A stretch of DNA of 64,000 nt from Nesterenkonia sp. Act20 (lineage in GTDB: Bacteria; Actinomycetota; Actinomycetes; Actinomycetales; Micrococcaceae), in contig NZ_JADPQH010000001.1 of the NCBI RefSeq assembly GCF_019173455.1, positions 620,001-684,000 on the forward strand, written 5' to 3'. The position numbers were made by a program, and so were the translations under genes. Below the pieces are notes generated by a model. It ran no database searches. It saw only the letters and a program-made list of their open reading frames with translations, and had not been told where the DNA came from. This document shows, piece by piece, positions 1-9,004 of this stretch. The number at the start of each line of letters is the position of its first letter. Position 1 is the first letter of the stretch.

Positions 1-2007
1 GGGCGCGACGTCGTCACCGTGAGCAGCGCCGAACGTCCCGTGCCGCTGAGCTTCGAATACTCCACCACTCCCCTGCAGACCAAGCTCGAGGAGCTCGTCA
101 CCACGCACCAGGCTCCGGTCTATGTGGTGCACTTCTCCCAGAGGGAGGCGGCCGAGCGCGCCGTCGGCCTGGCCTCGCTCAATGTGGTCTCCAAGGAGGA
201 GCGTGAGCTGATCCGGGTGAAGCTGGAGACCTTCCGCTTCGCCAAGGGCTTCGGCAAGACGCTGAACCGGCTGCTCAGGGCAGGCATCGGCGTGCACCAC
301 GCCGGGATGCTGCCGAAGTATCGCCGGCTGGTGGAGCAGCTCTCCCAGCAGGGTCTGCTCAAGGTCATCTGCGGCACCGACACTCTCGGCGTCGGGATCA
401 ACGTGCCCATCCGCACTGTGCTGCTGACTGCGCTGAGCAAATACGACGGCACACGCACCCGGCAGCTCAACGCCCGTGAGTTCCACCAGATCGCCGGCCG
501 TGCCGGACGCGCCGGCTATGACACCGCCGGGACTGTGGTGGTCCAGGCCCCGGAGCACGTGATCGAGAATGAGCAGGCCATCGCCAAGGCTCGGTCCAAG
601 CACGGCGACGATGAGAAGAAGGTCTCCCAGGCGATCCGCTCCGCCGGCAAGAAGAAGCCCCGCGAGGGATTCGTCTCCTGGAGCGAGAAGACCTTCGAGC
701 GGATCATCACGGCGACGCCGGAGCCGATGGTCTCGCGCATGCAGGTCAGCTATTCGATGGTGCTGCATCTGCTGGAGCGTCCCGAAGATCCGATCCGTGC
801 CATGCGACGGATGATCCTGGCCGCCGATGAGACCCCGGTCCGCAAGGCGCAGCTCCAGCGGCAGGCGCTGCAGATCCTGCGCGAGCTGCTCACGGCGGGG
901 GTGCTCGAGCGCCTGGAGCGCCCCGACGAGGACGGACGCACGGTCGACCTGACCCTGGACCTGCAGGACAACTTCGCGCTGAACCAGCCGCTGGCGCCCT
1001 TCGCGATGGCGGCCGTGGAGCTGCTCGACGCCGAGTCGGAGTCCTATGCGCTGGACGTGATCAGCGTGATCGAGTCCATCCTGGAGACCCCCCACCAGAT
1101 CACCGGCGCGCAGATGAAGCAGCTGAAGTCGGAGAAGATCGGCGAGCTCAAGGCCGAAGGGGTGGACTATGTGGAGCGCATGCGCATCCTCGATGAGCTC
1201 ACTCCCCCGCAGCCGCTGGCGGAGCTGCTGACCCAGCAGTTCGAGGTCTACCGGGGCAGCGCCCCGTGGGTCTCGGATTATGCGCTGCAGCCCAAATCAG
1301 TGGTGCGGGACATGCTCGAGCGAGCCTTCGGGTTCACCGATATGGTCAACCACTACCAGATCGCGCGCTCGGAAGGTGTGCTGCTGCGCTACCTCAGCGA
1401 CGCCTACAAGGCGCTGAAGCAGACCGTGCCGGAGAACCGGCTCACCGAGGAGCTTCAGGACCTCTTGGAGTGGCTCGGTGAGGTCGTCCGGCAGACCGAC
1501 AGCTCGCTGCTCGAGGAGTGGGAGCGTCTTCAGGCGGGAGACGATCCTGAGAAGCTGGCAGAGCTCGCCGCCATGGAGTCCGACATCTCCGCGCTGGACC
1601 ATCCAGACCGGGTGACCTCCAACCCGCGCGCCTTCAAGGTGATGGTCCGCAACGCGATGTTCCTGCGCGCGGAGCTCTTCGCCCAGGAGAAGGAGGCGAA
1701 GCTCGCCGAGCTCGACGCCGAGCACGGGTGGGACGCTGATCGCTGGGGCCAGGCGCTCGATGCGTACTTCGACGTCTACGAGGACCTCTACACCGACGCC
1801 CAGTCCCGCGGACCGTCACTGGTCCGCATCGACGTCTCACCGAAGGACACCCCCGATCCCGAGCGCCGGTGGTGGCGTGCCGTGCAGGTCCTGGATGACC
1901 CCGACTCCCACCACGACTGGGGAATCCACGCCTGGATCGACCTCACCGCCTCGGATGAGACCGGCACCCCGGTGGTCATCATGGACCGAGTGGGCGAACT
2001 GGGATGA
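1..2007 (+). CDS. DEAD/DEAH-box helicase, Ski2-like with DUF3516 region (5' partial)
   Basis: This is the C-terminal two thirds of a superfamily 2 helicase. The reading frame is open from base 1, so the GTG at 19 is internal and the true start lies left of the window. The second RecA-like domain is visible: GVHHAGMLPKYRRLVEQL, GTDTLGVGINVPIRTVLLT (motif V) and QIAGRAGRAG (motif VI). The Walker A and DExH motifs must lie upstream. The remaining ~430 residues match the helical/winged region typical of actinobacterial DUF3516 helicases. Such proteins are predicted ATP-dependent RNA or DNA helicases; the substrate is not known. The stop overlaps the next gene by ATGA, suggesting translational coupling. 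The family call is firm and the cellular role is inferred. Confidence 0.9.
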   Translation, partial: GRDVVTVSSAERPVPLSFEYSTTPLQTKLEELVTTHQAPVYVVHFSQREAAERAVGLASLNVVSKEERELIRVKLETFRFAKGFGKTLNRLLRAGIGVHHAGMLPKYRRLVEQLSQQGLLKVICGTDTLGVGINVPIRTVLLTALSKYDGTRTRQLNAREFHQIAGRAGRAGYDTAGTVVVQAPEHVIENEQAIAKARSKHGDDEKKVSQAIRSAGKKKPREGFVSWSEKTFERIITATPEPMVSRMQVSYSMVLHLLERPEDPIRAMRRMILAADETPVRKAQLQRQALQILRELLTAGVLERLERPDEDGRTVDLTLDLQDNFALNQPLAPFAMAAVELLDAESESYALDVISVIESILETPHQITGAQMKQLKSEKIGELKAEGVDYVERMRILDELTPPQPLAELLTQQFEVYRGSAPWVSDYALQPKSVVRDMLERAFGFTDMVNHYQIARSEGVLLRYLSDAYKALKQTVPENRLTEELQDLLEWLGEVVRQTDSSLLEEWERLQAGDDPEKLAELAAMESDISALDHPDRVTSNPRAFKVMVRNAMFLRAELFAQEKEAKLAELDAEHGWDADRWGQALDAYFDVYEDLYTDAQSRGPSLVRIDVSPKDTPDPERRWWRAVQVLDDPDSHHDWGIHAWIDLTASDETGTPVVIMDRVGELG

Positions 2008-3383
2008 CCGGTGCAGGCGCGTGGGATGCGGAGTCGCCCGGTTCACGCGCGAGGGATGGGAGCGTGAATGACGACGGCGCGAGCGCCACGCTGCTGGACG
2101 GAACCCGCATCACCGATCACCGGCTGAGCGTGCCGCTGGATCACCGCCGGCCCACGGGCGAGCAGATCACGCTCTATGCCCGCGAGTTCGTCGCCGCAGA
2201 GAACGTCAAACAGGGGGCCGAACGAGTGGACTCTCTCCCCTGGCTGCTCTTCCTCCAGGGCGGTCCCGGCGGCAAGGGCAGCCGACCCGCGAAGCTGGGT
2301 GGTTGGATGGCCGAGGCAGGCAAAGCGTTCCGCATTCTGATGCTCGATCAGCGCGGCACGGGTCTCTCGGCGCCGCTGAACCGGCAGTCTCTGCGCCCAC
2401 GCGGCGACGCCGCGGCCCAGGCCGCACATATGCGCCATTTCCGAGCCGACTCCATCGTCCGAGATGCGGAGGCCTTCCGACGCAGCCTGGGGCTGAGCTC
2501 CTGGAGCGTGCTCGGGCAGAGCTTCGGCGGCTTCGCCACATTGAGCTACCTCTCCTTCGCGCCCGAGTCTCTGGACCGCGCTCTGATCACCGGTGGCCTT
2601 GCGCCCTTGTCGGGACACGCTGACCGGGTCTACCGCGCCACCTACGTGAAGATGCGCAGCCGCAACCGCGAACACTTCGCCAGGTTTCCACAGGATCGCG
2701 AGATCCTCGACGCCGTCTTCGCCCACGTGCGCACCCATGCCGTACATCTTCCAGACAGGTCACCGCTGACTCCGGCTCGACTGCAGATGATCGGCATGCT
2801 CCTGGGCGGCAACACGCGGGCGGACGCACTGCACTACCTGCTCGAGGAAGCGTTCACCTCCGCCGATCGGACCGAGCTCTCAGACACCTTCCTGAGCGCA
2901 GTGGGCCAGCAGCTCTCCTTCGCGGCAAACCCGATGTACGCCGTGATGCATGAGTCGATCTACGGACAGCCGGCGGAGCTCACCGAGGGCCGCCCGGCCA
3001 CGAACTGGTCGGCCGAGCGAGTTCTGGTCGAATTCGAGGACTTCGACCCCGCTTCAGGTTCTCCCCTGCTGCTCGGGGAGATGATTCTGCGCGAGCATCT
3101 GCAGCTCGACCCGTCGCTGCAGGAGCTCGCGGCGGCAGCAGATGAACTGGCCTCCGTAGACGATTGGGAGCCGCTCTATGACCTGGCGCAGCTGCGCCGC
3201 AACCGTGTTCCCACGGCTGCGGCGCTGTACACCGATGATGTCTACGTCGCGCGTGAACTGTCCTGGGAGACGGCGAACGAGGTCGCCGGCATCACCGTCT
3301 GGGAGACCGACGAGTTCCATCACGACGGGCTGAGCGAGGAAGGCGGCCGCGTCTTCAGCGAGCTGCTGCAACGAACCTCCTGA
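2004..3383 (+). CDS. alpha/beta hydrolase, prolyl aminopeptidase-like (family S33)
   Basis: A 459-residue cytosolic-looking alpha/beta hydrolase. It shows the oxyanion motif LQGGPGG, the following LDQRGTG, the nucleophile elbow GQSFGGF and a late histidine in EFHHDGL, the order expected of proline iminopeptidase-type S33 enzymes. These enzymes remove N-terminal proline or related residues from peptides; the exact substrate here cannot be read from sequence. The ATG at 2004 overlaps the helicase stop. An in-frame GTG at 2064 has a GAGG-rich stretch about 9 nt upstream and removes a low-complexity N-terminus, so it is a serious alternative start. The gene converges on terC, with only 7 nt between the stops. 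Confidence 0.85.
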   Translation: MTGAGAWDAESPGSRARDGSVNDDGASATLLDGTRITDHRLSVPLDHRRPTGEQITLYAREFVAAENVKQGAERVDSLPWLLFLQGGPGGKGSRPAKLGGWMAEAGKAFRILMLDQRGTGLSAPLNRQSLRPRGDAAAQAAHMRHFRADSIVRDAEAFRRSLGLSSWSVLGQSFGGFATLSYLSFAPESLDRALITGGLAPLSGHADRVYRATYVKMRSRNREHFARFPQDREILDAVFAHVRTHAVHLPDRSPLTPARLQMIGMLLGGNTRADALHYLLEEAFTSADRTELSDTFLSAVGQQLSFAANPMYAVMHESIYGQPAELTEGRPATNWSAERVLVEFEDFDPASGSPLLLGEMILREHLQLDPSLQELAAAADELASVDDWEPLYDLAQLRRNRVPTAAALYTDDVYVARELSWETANEVAGITVWETDEFHHDGLSEEGGRVFSELLQRTS

Positions 3384-3395
3384 CCTTGGGTCAGG
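3379..3395. terminator. short hairpin spanning two convergent stop codons
   Basis: Seven-base arms CCTGACC and GGTCAGG are separated by three bases and contain the stop codons of the hydrolase and terC. There is no T-tract, so this may be only a weak bidirectional terminator. Confidence 0.35.
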
Positions 3396-4614
3396 CCTTC
3401 GGCTCTCCGTCGGGAGAGACTCCCGCCCGCAGACCGCGCGCCTTCTCCAGAGTCGCCAGGTAATGCTCACGGTGCGCGATGAGGTCTTCCTGGTAGCGCT
3501 CCGGCACGGCCTGAGCCTTGCCGGTCCAGTAGTCAGACTGCTCGGCGGTCTTGACCAGGTTGAACTCGCGATCCTCAGGGTCTTTACCAGCCAGGTCCAC
3601 ATACCGCAGCGAGTATTTCTCGGCGTTCTGGATGGCACGCAGGGCGCGGCCCTTGGGCGCGAGGAGCGAAGCGGTGACGGTCACCGCCAGGACGGCCATG
3701 ATGACCACCAGCGAGAGTCCGGTGGAGATCTCGACGACTGAGACATCGTCGCCTCCGTTGATGAAGCCGAGGTTGTTCTCGTGCAGCGCGTGAATCATGA
3801 GCTTGACGCCGATGAATCCCAGGATGAGCGCCAGGCCGTAGGACAGGTAGATGAGCCGGTCCAGGAGACCGTCGATGAGGAAGTAGAGCTGCCGCAGGCC
3901 CATCAGTGAGAAGGCGGTGGCTGCGAACACGATGAACGGCTCCTGGGTGAGCCCATAGATCGCCGGGATCGAGTCCACCGCGAAGAGCAGGTCAGTGCCG
4001 CCGATCGCGATCATGACCAACAGCATCGGGGTGAACATCCGCTTGCCGTCGACCCGGGTGGTGATCTTGTCGCCATGGTACTCGTCGGTGGTGTTCAGAT
4101 GCCTGCGCGCGAAACGGATGATGAAGTTGTCCGCCTCGTCCTCCTCCGAATCCCCGGCAAGCTCCTTCTTCAGCAGCTGGCCAGCCGTCATCAGCAGGAT
4201 GATGCCGAAGAGGTAGAAGACGTCACTCCACAGGCTGATGAGCCCGGCGCCCACGAAGATGAAGACGCTGCGCGCAATCAGGGCGAACACGATGCCGAAG
4301 AGCAGAACCTTCTGCTGATACTCCCGCGGCACGTTGAAGCTGCCCATGATCACCAGGAACACGAAGAGGTTGTCCACCGAAAGAGCCTTCTCGGTGACAT
4401 AGCCCGCGTAGTACTCGGTGGCCATCTCGGGGTGTCCCAGCGCGAAGAACCCCAGGCCGAAGAGCAGGGCGACGCCGACGTAGAAGGCAGACCAGAGAGC
4501 CGCCTCCTTGATCGTCGGAGTGTGCGCCTTACGCACGTGGAAGACGAAGTCGAAGAGCAGCAGGCCGATGATCAGAACAAGAGTGACGATCCAGACCAGA
4601 GGGGATATGTCCAT
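3391..4614 (-). CDS. TerC/Alx family integral membrane protein (probable Mn2+ exporter)
   Basis: A 407-residue polytopic membrane protein with about eight hydrophobic segments. Family acidic motifs are present in membrane segments: EKALSVDNLFVF and GTDLLFAVDSIPA. Between them is a charged cytoplasmic loop, and there is a hydrophilic C-terminal tail of about 90 residues. TerC/Alx/MeeF proteins export manganese or help metallate exported proteins. In Actinobacteria the gene often neighbours uvrB; here glycosyltransferase genes separate the two. The ATG at 4614 is preceded by AAAGG at 7 nt. The leader contains a yybP-ykoY-like riboswitch (4650-4750), so expression is probably raised by Mn2+. The resistance name TerC should not be taken as evidence of tellurite resistance. 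Confidence 0.92.
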   Translation of the reverse strand: MDISPLVWIVTLVLIIGLLLFDFVFHVRKAHTPTIKEAALWSAFYVGVALLFGLGFFALGHPEMATEYYAGYVTEKALSVDNLFVFLVIMGSFNVPREYQQKVLLFGIVFALIARSVFIFVGAGLISLWSDVFYLFGIILLMTAGQLLKKELAGDSEEDEADNFIIRFARRHLNTTDEYHGDKITTRVDGKRMFTPMLLVMIAIGGTDLLFAVDSIPAIYGLTQEPFIVFAATAFSLMGLRQLYFLIDGLLDRLIYLSYGLALILGFIGVKLMIHALHENNLGFINGGDDVSVVEISTGLSLVVIMAVLAVTVTASLLAPKGRALRAIQNAEKYSLRYVDLAGKDPEDREFNLVKTAEQSDYWTGKAQAVPERYQEDLIAHREHYLATLEKARGLRAGVSPDGEPKA

Positions 4615-4649
4615 AGAGAGGCCTTTCGAGGAGGAGGATACAGCGATGT

Positions 4650-4750
4650 CGTCGCGAGTCTCTCCGCCTGTGCTCAGGCCCCTGCGTCCGGCGAAGCCTC
4701 ATTGCTTCGCGTGCTGACGTCCACAGTGTTTGGGATACTCCCCCACGCTT
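4650..4750 (-). ncRNA. yybP-ykoY-type Mn2+ riboswitch in the terC leader
   Basis: Read on the minus strand, the leader holds the L1 hallmark GGGGAGTA (about 4735-4744). It is followed by GACGTCAGC, a perfect hairpin GCGAAGC-AATGAG-GCTTCGC, then CGGACG, a second hairpin GCCTG-AGCA-CAGGC, and GGAGAGACTCGC, which closes on the 5' GCG. This order of elements matches the class: L1 loop, junction with GTCA and CGG flanking a variable hairpin, and a 3' GAGAC strand. It lies 36 nt upstream of a TerC/Alx gene, a classic partner of this riboswitch. The match was made by eye, not by a covariance model. Confidence 0.8.
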
Positions 4751-4918
4751 GGATGATGTTACACCGAATGGTGCTCTCCGGAGGACGACCTCACATCCCG
4801 TCTGTTTCGGTGACTTCTGGATCCGCAGGGCCTAAGGTGCTGTGTGACGGTGAAGAAGGACGATGAAGAAGTGTGGCGACGTGACAGCTGAAACGGAGTC
4901 GGCCCGAGGATGGTCAGG
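4751..4918. other. divergent intergenic region, no gene seen
   Basis: This stretch separates the terC leader from the plus-strand glycosyltransferase. It must hold promoters for both, but no convincing -35/-10 pair was identified. A GAGGA ribosome-binding site at 4906-4910 serves the glycosyltransferase. Confidence 0.4.
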
Positions 4919-5947
4919 ATGACAGGCTCGCCCCCGCTGGTGAGCATCATCATTCCGGTCCATAATTCTCGTGCGCACATTCCTGCGCTCCTCGAGCGCC
5001 TCACTCAACAAGTGCAGGACCGCGATGAGATTCTTCTGGTCGATGACGCTTCGACCGACGACGGAACACCCCTGTTAGAGGCCTTCGTTGCGGCGCACCC
5101 CCAAGCCAGGCTCATCCGGCTGGACTCCCCGCATGGGGTGGCGCGGGCGCGGAATGCAGCCCTGAAGCTGGCCCACGGTCAGTATGTTTGGTTCGCGGAT
5201 GATGACGACCTCTGGGCTCCCCACATCTTGGATGTTCTCCTGGAAGCCGCGACTCGCAGCGACGCCGACGTCGTCGTCTGCCAAGCGGAACTCCGTCATC
5301 CAGGACATCAATCTGGTGCAATCATCGACGGCACTGACCATGAGCTCATTATCTCCCGGGAGCGTGCGTGGACGCTCGTCCTCGAGGGAGCAATGCAGGG
5401 ATACCTGTGGAACAAACTCATCAGACGTTCGACATTGGGCACAGACCCATTCACCGACATGTCCTCTCAATCGGACTTCACAGGTGTGGTCCGGGCACTG
5501 GCCAACAGCGACTGCGTCCACCTGATACCAGCGGTTCTCTATTTTCATCTTGTCCGCGAAGGATCGATCACTCGACGCAAGACTCCGAATCTGGCGAACC
5601 TGGAGCGCGCCCACGATCTGGCTATCGAACTGATTCCAGGCGAGGAGGCGACCGGACTCACCGGCTCGATGAACTACTTTCGCGCGTGGTTCCTGGTCCT
5701 GCCACTGGCGCATACACCCACCCGGGTCCGCGCCCCCTGGTCAATCCGCCGTGACGGCCTCCGCAGGGCCCGGGAAGCTGCCCAGCATCTGGACATGGTT
5801 GAACTGCACGTCCGTTCACGGCGCATCCACCACCAGGTGTGGCTGGTGACGCGGCTGGGAACGGTCTACCTCCTCGCGCTCCACGCTGCGCAGGTACTCA
5901 AGAGGCTTGACCGGAGAATCCGCAGCGATGCGCGCCGGGGCGCGTAA
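4919..5947 (+). CDS. glycosyltransferase family 2
   Basis: A 342-residue GT-A fold transferase. The N-terminus VSIIIPVHNS, the nucleotide-binding LLVDDASTDDG, ARNAAL and the metal-binding WFADDDDLW follow the family order. It probably transfers a sugar from a nucleotide sugar to a surface polysaccharide or lipid carrier; donor and acceptor are unknown. ATG 4919 is chosen because GAGGA lies 8 nt upstream; ATG 4910 is in frame three codons earlier. The gene is convergent with the minus-strand glycosyltransferase operon at 5997-8879 and probably belongs to the same polysaccharide island. Base composition in its 5' half looks less GC-rich than its neighbours, which may reflect transfer. Confidence 0.88.
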   Translation: MTGSPPLVSIIIPVHNSRAHIPALLERLTQQVQDRDEILLVDDASTDDGTPLLEAFVAAHPQARLIRLDSPHGVARARNAALKLAHGQYVWFADDDDLWAPHILDVLLEAATRSDADVVVCQAELRHPGHQSGAIIDGTDHELIISRERAWTLVLEGAMQGYLWNKLIRRSTLGTDPFTDMSSQSDFTGVVRALANSDCVHLIPAVLYFHLVREGSITRRKTPNLANLERAHDLAIELIPGEEATGLTGSMNYFRAWFLVLPLAHTPTRVRAPWSIRRDGLRRAREAAQHLDMVELHVRSRRIHHQVWLVTRLGTVYLLALHAAQVLKRLDRRIRSDARRGA

Positions 5948-5996
5948 AGATCCTTGCATGCGCGCGCACGACCGTGCAGCGCCCTCGAGCAGATGA

Positions 5997-6947
5997 TCAC
6001 GTCAGCGTCTTGTGGACGCTGGTGGCAGCCGCCCGCAGCAGATGCTTCAGCTCCAGATCTGGGGCCTCGACGCTCTGCAGAAGCCCTGCCGCCTCGAGCT
6101 TGCTCGCCACCTGTGTCTGATGATCGTCGACGTGCTCGGCCCGCGCTTTCCTCCGGGGAACGAGGATGGGTGATATTCCCAGCTCCATGAGCCGGAGCGT
6201 TGAGCCGACACCGGCATGGCTGACCACCACGTCAGCCTGTGTCGCTTCTCGGTCAAAGTCCTCGACAGAGATGGTGCGGTGGACCCGCCCGGGGAGATCA
6301 ACACGGTCCGTCTCCCCCAGCTGCCATACGATCTCAGCTCCCGGCGGGGCAGCCGCGAGTACCGCATCGACCAGGGCGTCGAAGCGGTAGGGGCGGATCG
6401 TCCCCAACGTCACAAAGATCCGCGACACCGCGAAGTTCTCGCCGAGGGGCTTCTCCACCGACTGGTAGGCACTCAACAGCGAATACCGGTAGTGCCACTG
6501 ATCCGTCGCCCACTCGGGGTGCTGGGTGAATGTCCGGGCGAGCCCCATGCGCCGGGTCATGCGTCCCGTCAGCGAGGGGCCCTCGAATCGTGAGACGCTC
6601 TCGATGTAGAAGGTCGGGGTCCGGCGCAGACGTGCGACGGGGAAGACAGAGAGTGCGATGGCCGCTCCAGTGCTGATCACCACATCGATGCTGTCCCAGT
6701 CCAGTCTCGCGGCGTGTCTGGCGGCGTGCATGACGCCACGCCAGTCCCGTGACGCGATGTAGGGCACGATGGTGGCATCACGACCCGCGAGAAGCGAGGC
6801 GGACTGCGGCGAGTCAAATGTCATCCACTGTGACTGCGGGGACACCGCCAGCACGGACTCCAGCTGTACGAGCTGCTCCAGATGGCCCCCTGTGGAGGCG
6901 ACCAGGAGGGCACGTCGACCCGCGAGCTCGGGGAAAGGTTCGTTCAT
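5997..6947 (-). CDS. Alg14/Alg13-type fused glycosyltransferase (GT28-like)
   Basis: A 316-residue protein joining two halves that are often separate polypeptides in capsule loci. The N-terminal Alg14/CpsF-like half begins LLVASTGGHLEQL. The C-terminal Alg13/GT28-like half contains FVTLGTIRPYRFDALV and the donor-site VVSHAGVGSTLRLMELG. It likely adds a sugar to a lipid-linked precursor on the cytoplasmic face of the membrane. ATG 6947 is chosen because GGAGG stands 6 nt upstream and the start lies one base past the stop of the preceding GT4 gene; the longer frame to 7079 runs inside that gene. It is the last gene of a three-gene minus-strand operon. Confidence 0.85.
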   Translation of the reverse strand: MNEPFPELAGRRALLVASTGGHLEQLVQLESVLAVSPQSQWMTFDSPQSASLLAGRDATIVPYIASRDWRGVMHAARHAARLDWDSIDVVISTGAAIALSVFPVARLRRTPTFYIESVSRFEGPSLTGRMTRRMGLARTFTQHPEWATDQWHYRYSLLSAYQSVEKPLGENFAVSRIFVTLGTIRPYRFDALVDAVLAAAPPGAEIVWQLGETDRVDLPGRVHRTISVEDFDREATQADVVVSHAGVGSTLRLMELGISPILVPRRKARAEHVDDHQTQVASKLEAAGLLQSVEAPDLELKHLLRAAATSVHKTLT

Positions 6948-6948
6948 G

Positions 6949-7989
6949 TCAGACCTCCGTGCCCGTCTCCAGCGTGGAGAGCCAGTTCTGCTCCAGGACC
7001 GGCACAAGGATCTCCCGGTCATGTCGGCTTTGAATACGTTCCCGCGCCGCATCAGCCAGCTCTGCTCGACGCTCGTCATCCTGAGCCAGCTGGCGCAGAG
7101 CGTCCGTGAGAGACCGGACGTCGCCGGGGTCCGTGATCAACCCGGCCTCCCCCACCACCTCACGGACCTGTCCCACGTCTGTGGCCACGACAGCACACCG
7201 ACGAGCCATGGCTTCGAGCACGAACATGGGCATAGCTTCGCCCCTCGAGGGCAGCACCGCGATGCCGGCCTCGTCGAGCAGCGACATCATCTCTGTGTGG
7301 TGGAGGGTGCCCAGCCAGCGGCAGGAGGGCACCGAGGAATCGGCCTCGACCCCATCAGCCGGCCCCGCAATGATCAATGTCCACGTCGCATGCATCTCGG
7401 TGAGTGCGCTCCACGCCTCGAGGAGAACGTCCACTCCCTTGCGGCGACCCACCGCACCCCCGAAGACGATGGTGCGCTTCTTCGGAGACCGATCCGCAGG
7501 AACCGTGACAGCATTGGGGATTCGCACCACCGCGGACTCGGGCGCCAGCTCACGGCAGATCTGCTCAGATTCCTGGGTGAGCACGAGGACGACGTCGGCA
7601 GACGCGAGGGCTCTTCGGACGGTGACCGGATGGCGGCGCGCAAAATCGGCGAACCCGCTGCCATGCAGATGCACGGCGATCCCCAGACCGAGCATGTGAG
7701 CCCACCGAGCGAGGCCTCCCTCGCGGAGGAACGAGCCCCCCTGTGACATGTGGACCGCGACCACCGACCTTCGGCTCCTTGCCCGCAGGGCCGCAATGCG
7801 GGCGGCTGAGCCTGCCGAACGGAACACCGCAAGCCGATCTCCCTTTCCCATCGTGGAACGGCTGCCCTCGATGCGGACGCGTGTGTAGGTCCAGCTCAGG
7901 TAGGCATTGACGACCTGAGCCATGCCACCAGCGATGTTTCCCTGGGGACCGATGTGAAGCACTCTGGGCAGATCAGCGGCGGGCGTCAC
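6949..7989 (-). CDS. glycosyltransferase family 4
   Basis: A 346-residue GT-B fold transferase. The N-terminal acceptor domain starts VLHIGPQGNIAGGMAQV. The C-terminal donor domain has VFGGAVGRRKGVDVLLEAW and the E-x7-E segment within LPSRGEAMPMFVLEAMAR. The GTG start at 7989 has AGGAG 6 nt upstream and overlaps the preceding GT2 stop by four bases (GTGA). Its own stop lies one base before the next start, so the three genes are tightly coupled. It is likely a retaining transferase for a cell-surface polysaccharide; sugar specificity is not predictable. Confidence 0.87.
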   Translation of the reverse strand: MTPAADLPRVLHIGPQGNIAGGMAQVVNAYLSWTYTRVRIEGSRSTMGKGDRLAVFRSAGSAARIAALRARSRRSVVAVHMSQGGSFLREGGLARWAHMLGLGIAVHLHGSGFADFARRHPVTVRRALASADVVLVLTQESEQICRELAPESAVVRIPNAVTVPADRSPKKRTIVFGGAVGRRKGVDVLLEAWSALTEMHATWTLIIAGPADGVEADSSVPSCRWLGTLHHTEMMSLLDEAGIAVLPSRGEAMPMFVLEAMARRCAVVATDVGQVREVVGEAGLITDPGDVRSLTDALRQLAQDDERRAELADAARERIQSRHDREILVPVLEQNWLSTLETGTEV

Positions 7990-8879
7990 GGGCGTCTCCT
8001 TCTCGATGCAGCGCGGAGCAGATTGGTGTGGGACACCAGCAGGGCGCGCGGACCGGGGGCGGACTTCGCGCGGGCGTCGCGGATGACCCGCCTGCTTTCA
8101 GCCAGATCGCCCCGCAGCAGCGGAAATCGGGCAGAGATGAGCACGAGGAAGTCTCCGTGTTCGCGCGGGCGAGCGCGGAGGACCTGATCTGCCCAGTCGA
8201 CGCTGAGCTCCGAGCCCGAACGCGAGGTGATTCCCTGCTCCAGCTGCTCATAGCGCACGAGATGACGGTCGACGATCAGAACACGCGCTCCACGCTGACT
8301 CTGTGTCTTGATCAACCAGTCCCAGTCCATGTGGATCTTGACAGATCCGTCGAAGGGCACCGCCAATGCAAGTTCCTGCGGGAAGAACAAGGTTGAGGAC
8401 TGTAGCTGGTGCCGAGCTGAGCGCCAGCTGTCGCGCCTGAACAGGTAGCGCGGCACATCGGTCACTTCAGCGTCGAATTGCCGGGGCCACAGCTCGACGG
8501 CGGAACGGCGGACCTTCTCCACGCCGCACGATATGACCCAGTTCTTCGAGGAGAGCAGACCACGATCCTCGGCGAGTCCGAACTGAAGCTCGAGCTTCTG
8601 CGCCGACCAGCGGTCGTCATCGTCGAGCAGCGCCACGTGTGGATACCGAGCTGCTCGTATCCCCGTCTGACGAGCAGCATTGCTGCCCGGCTCCGCCGCC
8701 TTGATGACTCTCACCCGGGGATCGGGATGCGACCAGGTGTCATCCTCGGCGTTGTTCAATACCACAATGACCTCGACGTTGACCGAGGTCTGCGCGAGCG
8801 CGTCGGCGACTGCGTGCCCGAGACTCGCGCGACCAGTCGAAGGAATGACCACGGAGCAGTCACGGGCGCTGTCAGTCAA
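7986..8879 (-). CDS. glycosyltransferase family 2, first gene of three-gene operon
   Basis: A 297-residue GT2 protein. CSVVIPSTGR begins the first strand, NAARQTGIRAA and VALLDDDDRW supply the nucleotide- and metal-binding elements, and MDWDWLIK is a probable ED-like catalytic segment. The start is read as TTG at 8879: GGAGG lies 4 nt upstream, and later in-frame starts would delete the first beta strand. It is followed by a GTGA overlap with the GT4 gene. It probably acts in the same polysaccharide pathway as its two downstream partners. The start codon choice is the least certain point. Confidence 0.83.
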   Translation of the reverse strand: MTDSARDCSVVIPSTGRASLGHAVADALAQTSVNVEVIVVLNNAEDDTWSHPDPRVRVIKAAEPGSNAARQTGIRAARYPHVALLDDDDRWSAQKLELQFGLAEDRGLLSSKNWVISCGVEKVRRSAVELWPRQFDAEVTDVPRYLFRRDSWRSARHQLQSSTLFFPQELALAVPFDGSVKIHMDWDWLIKTQSQRGARVLIVDRHLVRYEQLEQGITSRSGSELSVDWADQVLRARPREHGDFLVLISARFPLLRGDLAESRRVIRDARAKSAPGPRALLVSHTNLLRAASRRRRP

Positions 8880-9004
8880 CGGACCTCCAGAACGCCGCTG
8901 AACGGCAGCGTCGGCGAAGCAGACGTGAATTCATTTATCAGGTCCTAGCCAAAACGATCAGGAATGGGATTGACCCCTACGGTGATGGGCTGAGCCTAGT
9001 CCTG

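Noticed and set aside
3391-4614. tellurite-resistance role for terC
   Set aside because: The Alx/TerC family with a Mn2+ riboswitch points to manganese handling; there is no ter operon here.
6948-7079. 44-codon N-terminal extension of the Alg14/Alg13-type gene
   Set aside because: It lies inside the upstream GT4 gene; GGAGG and a 1-nt junction support the start at 6947.
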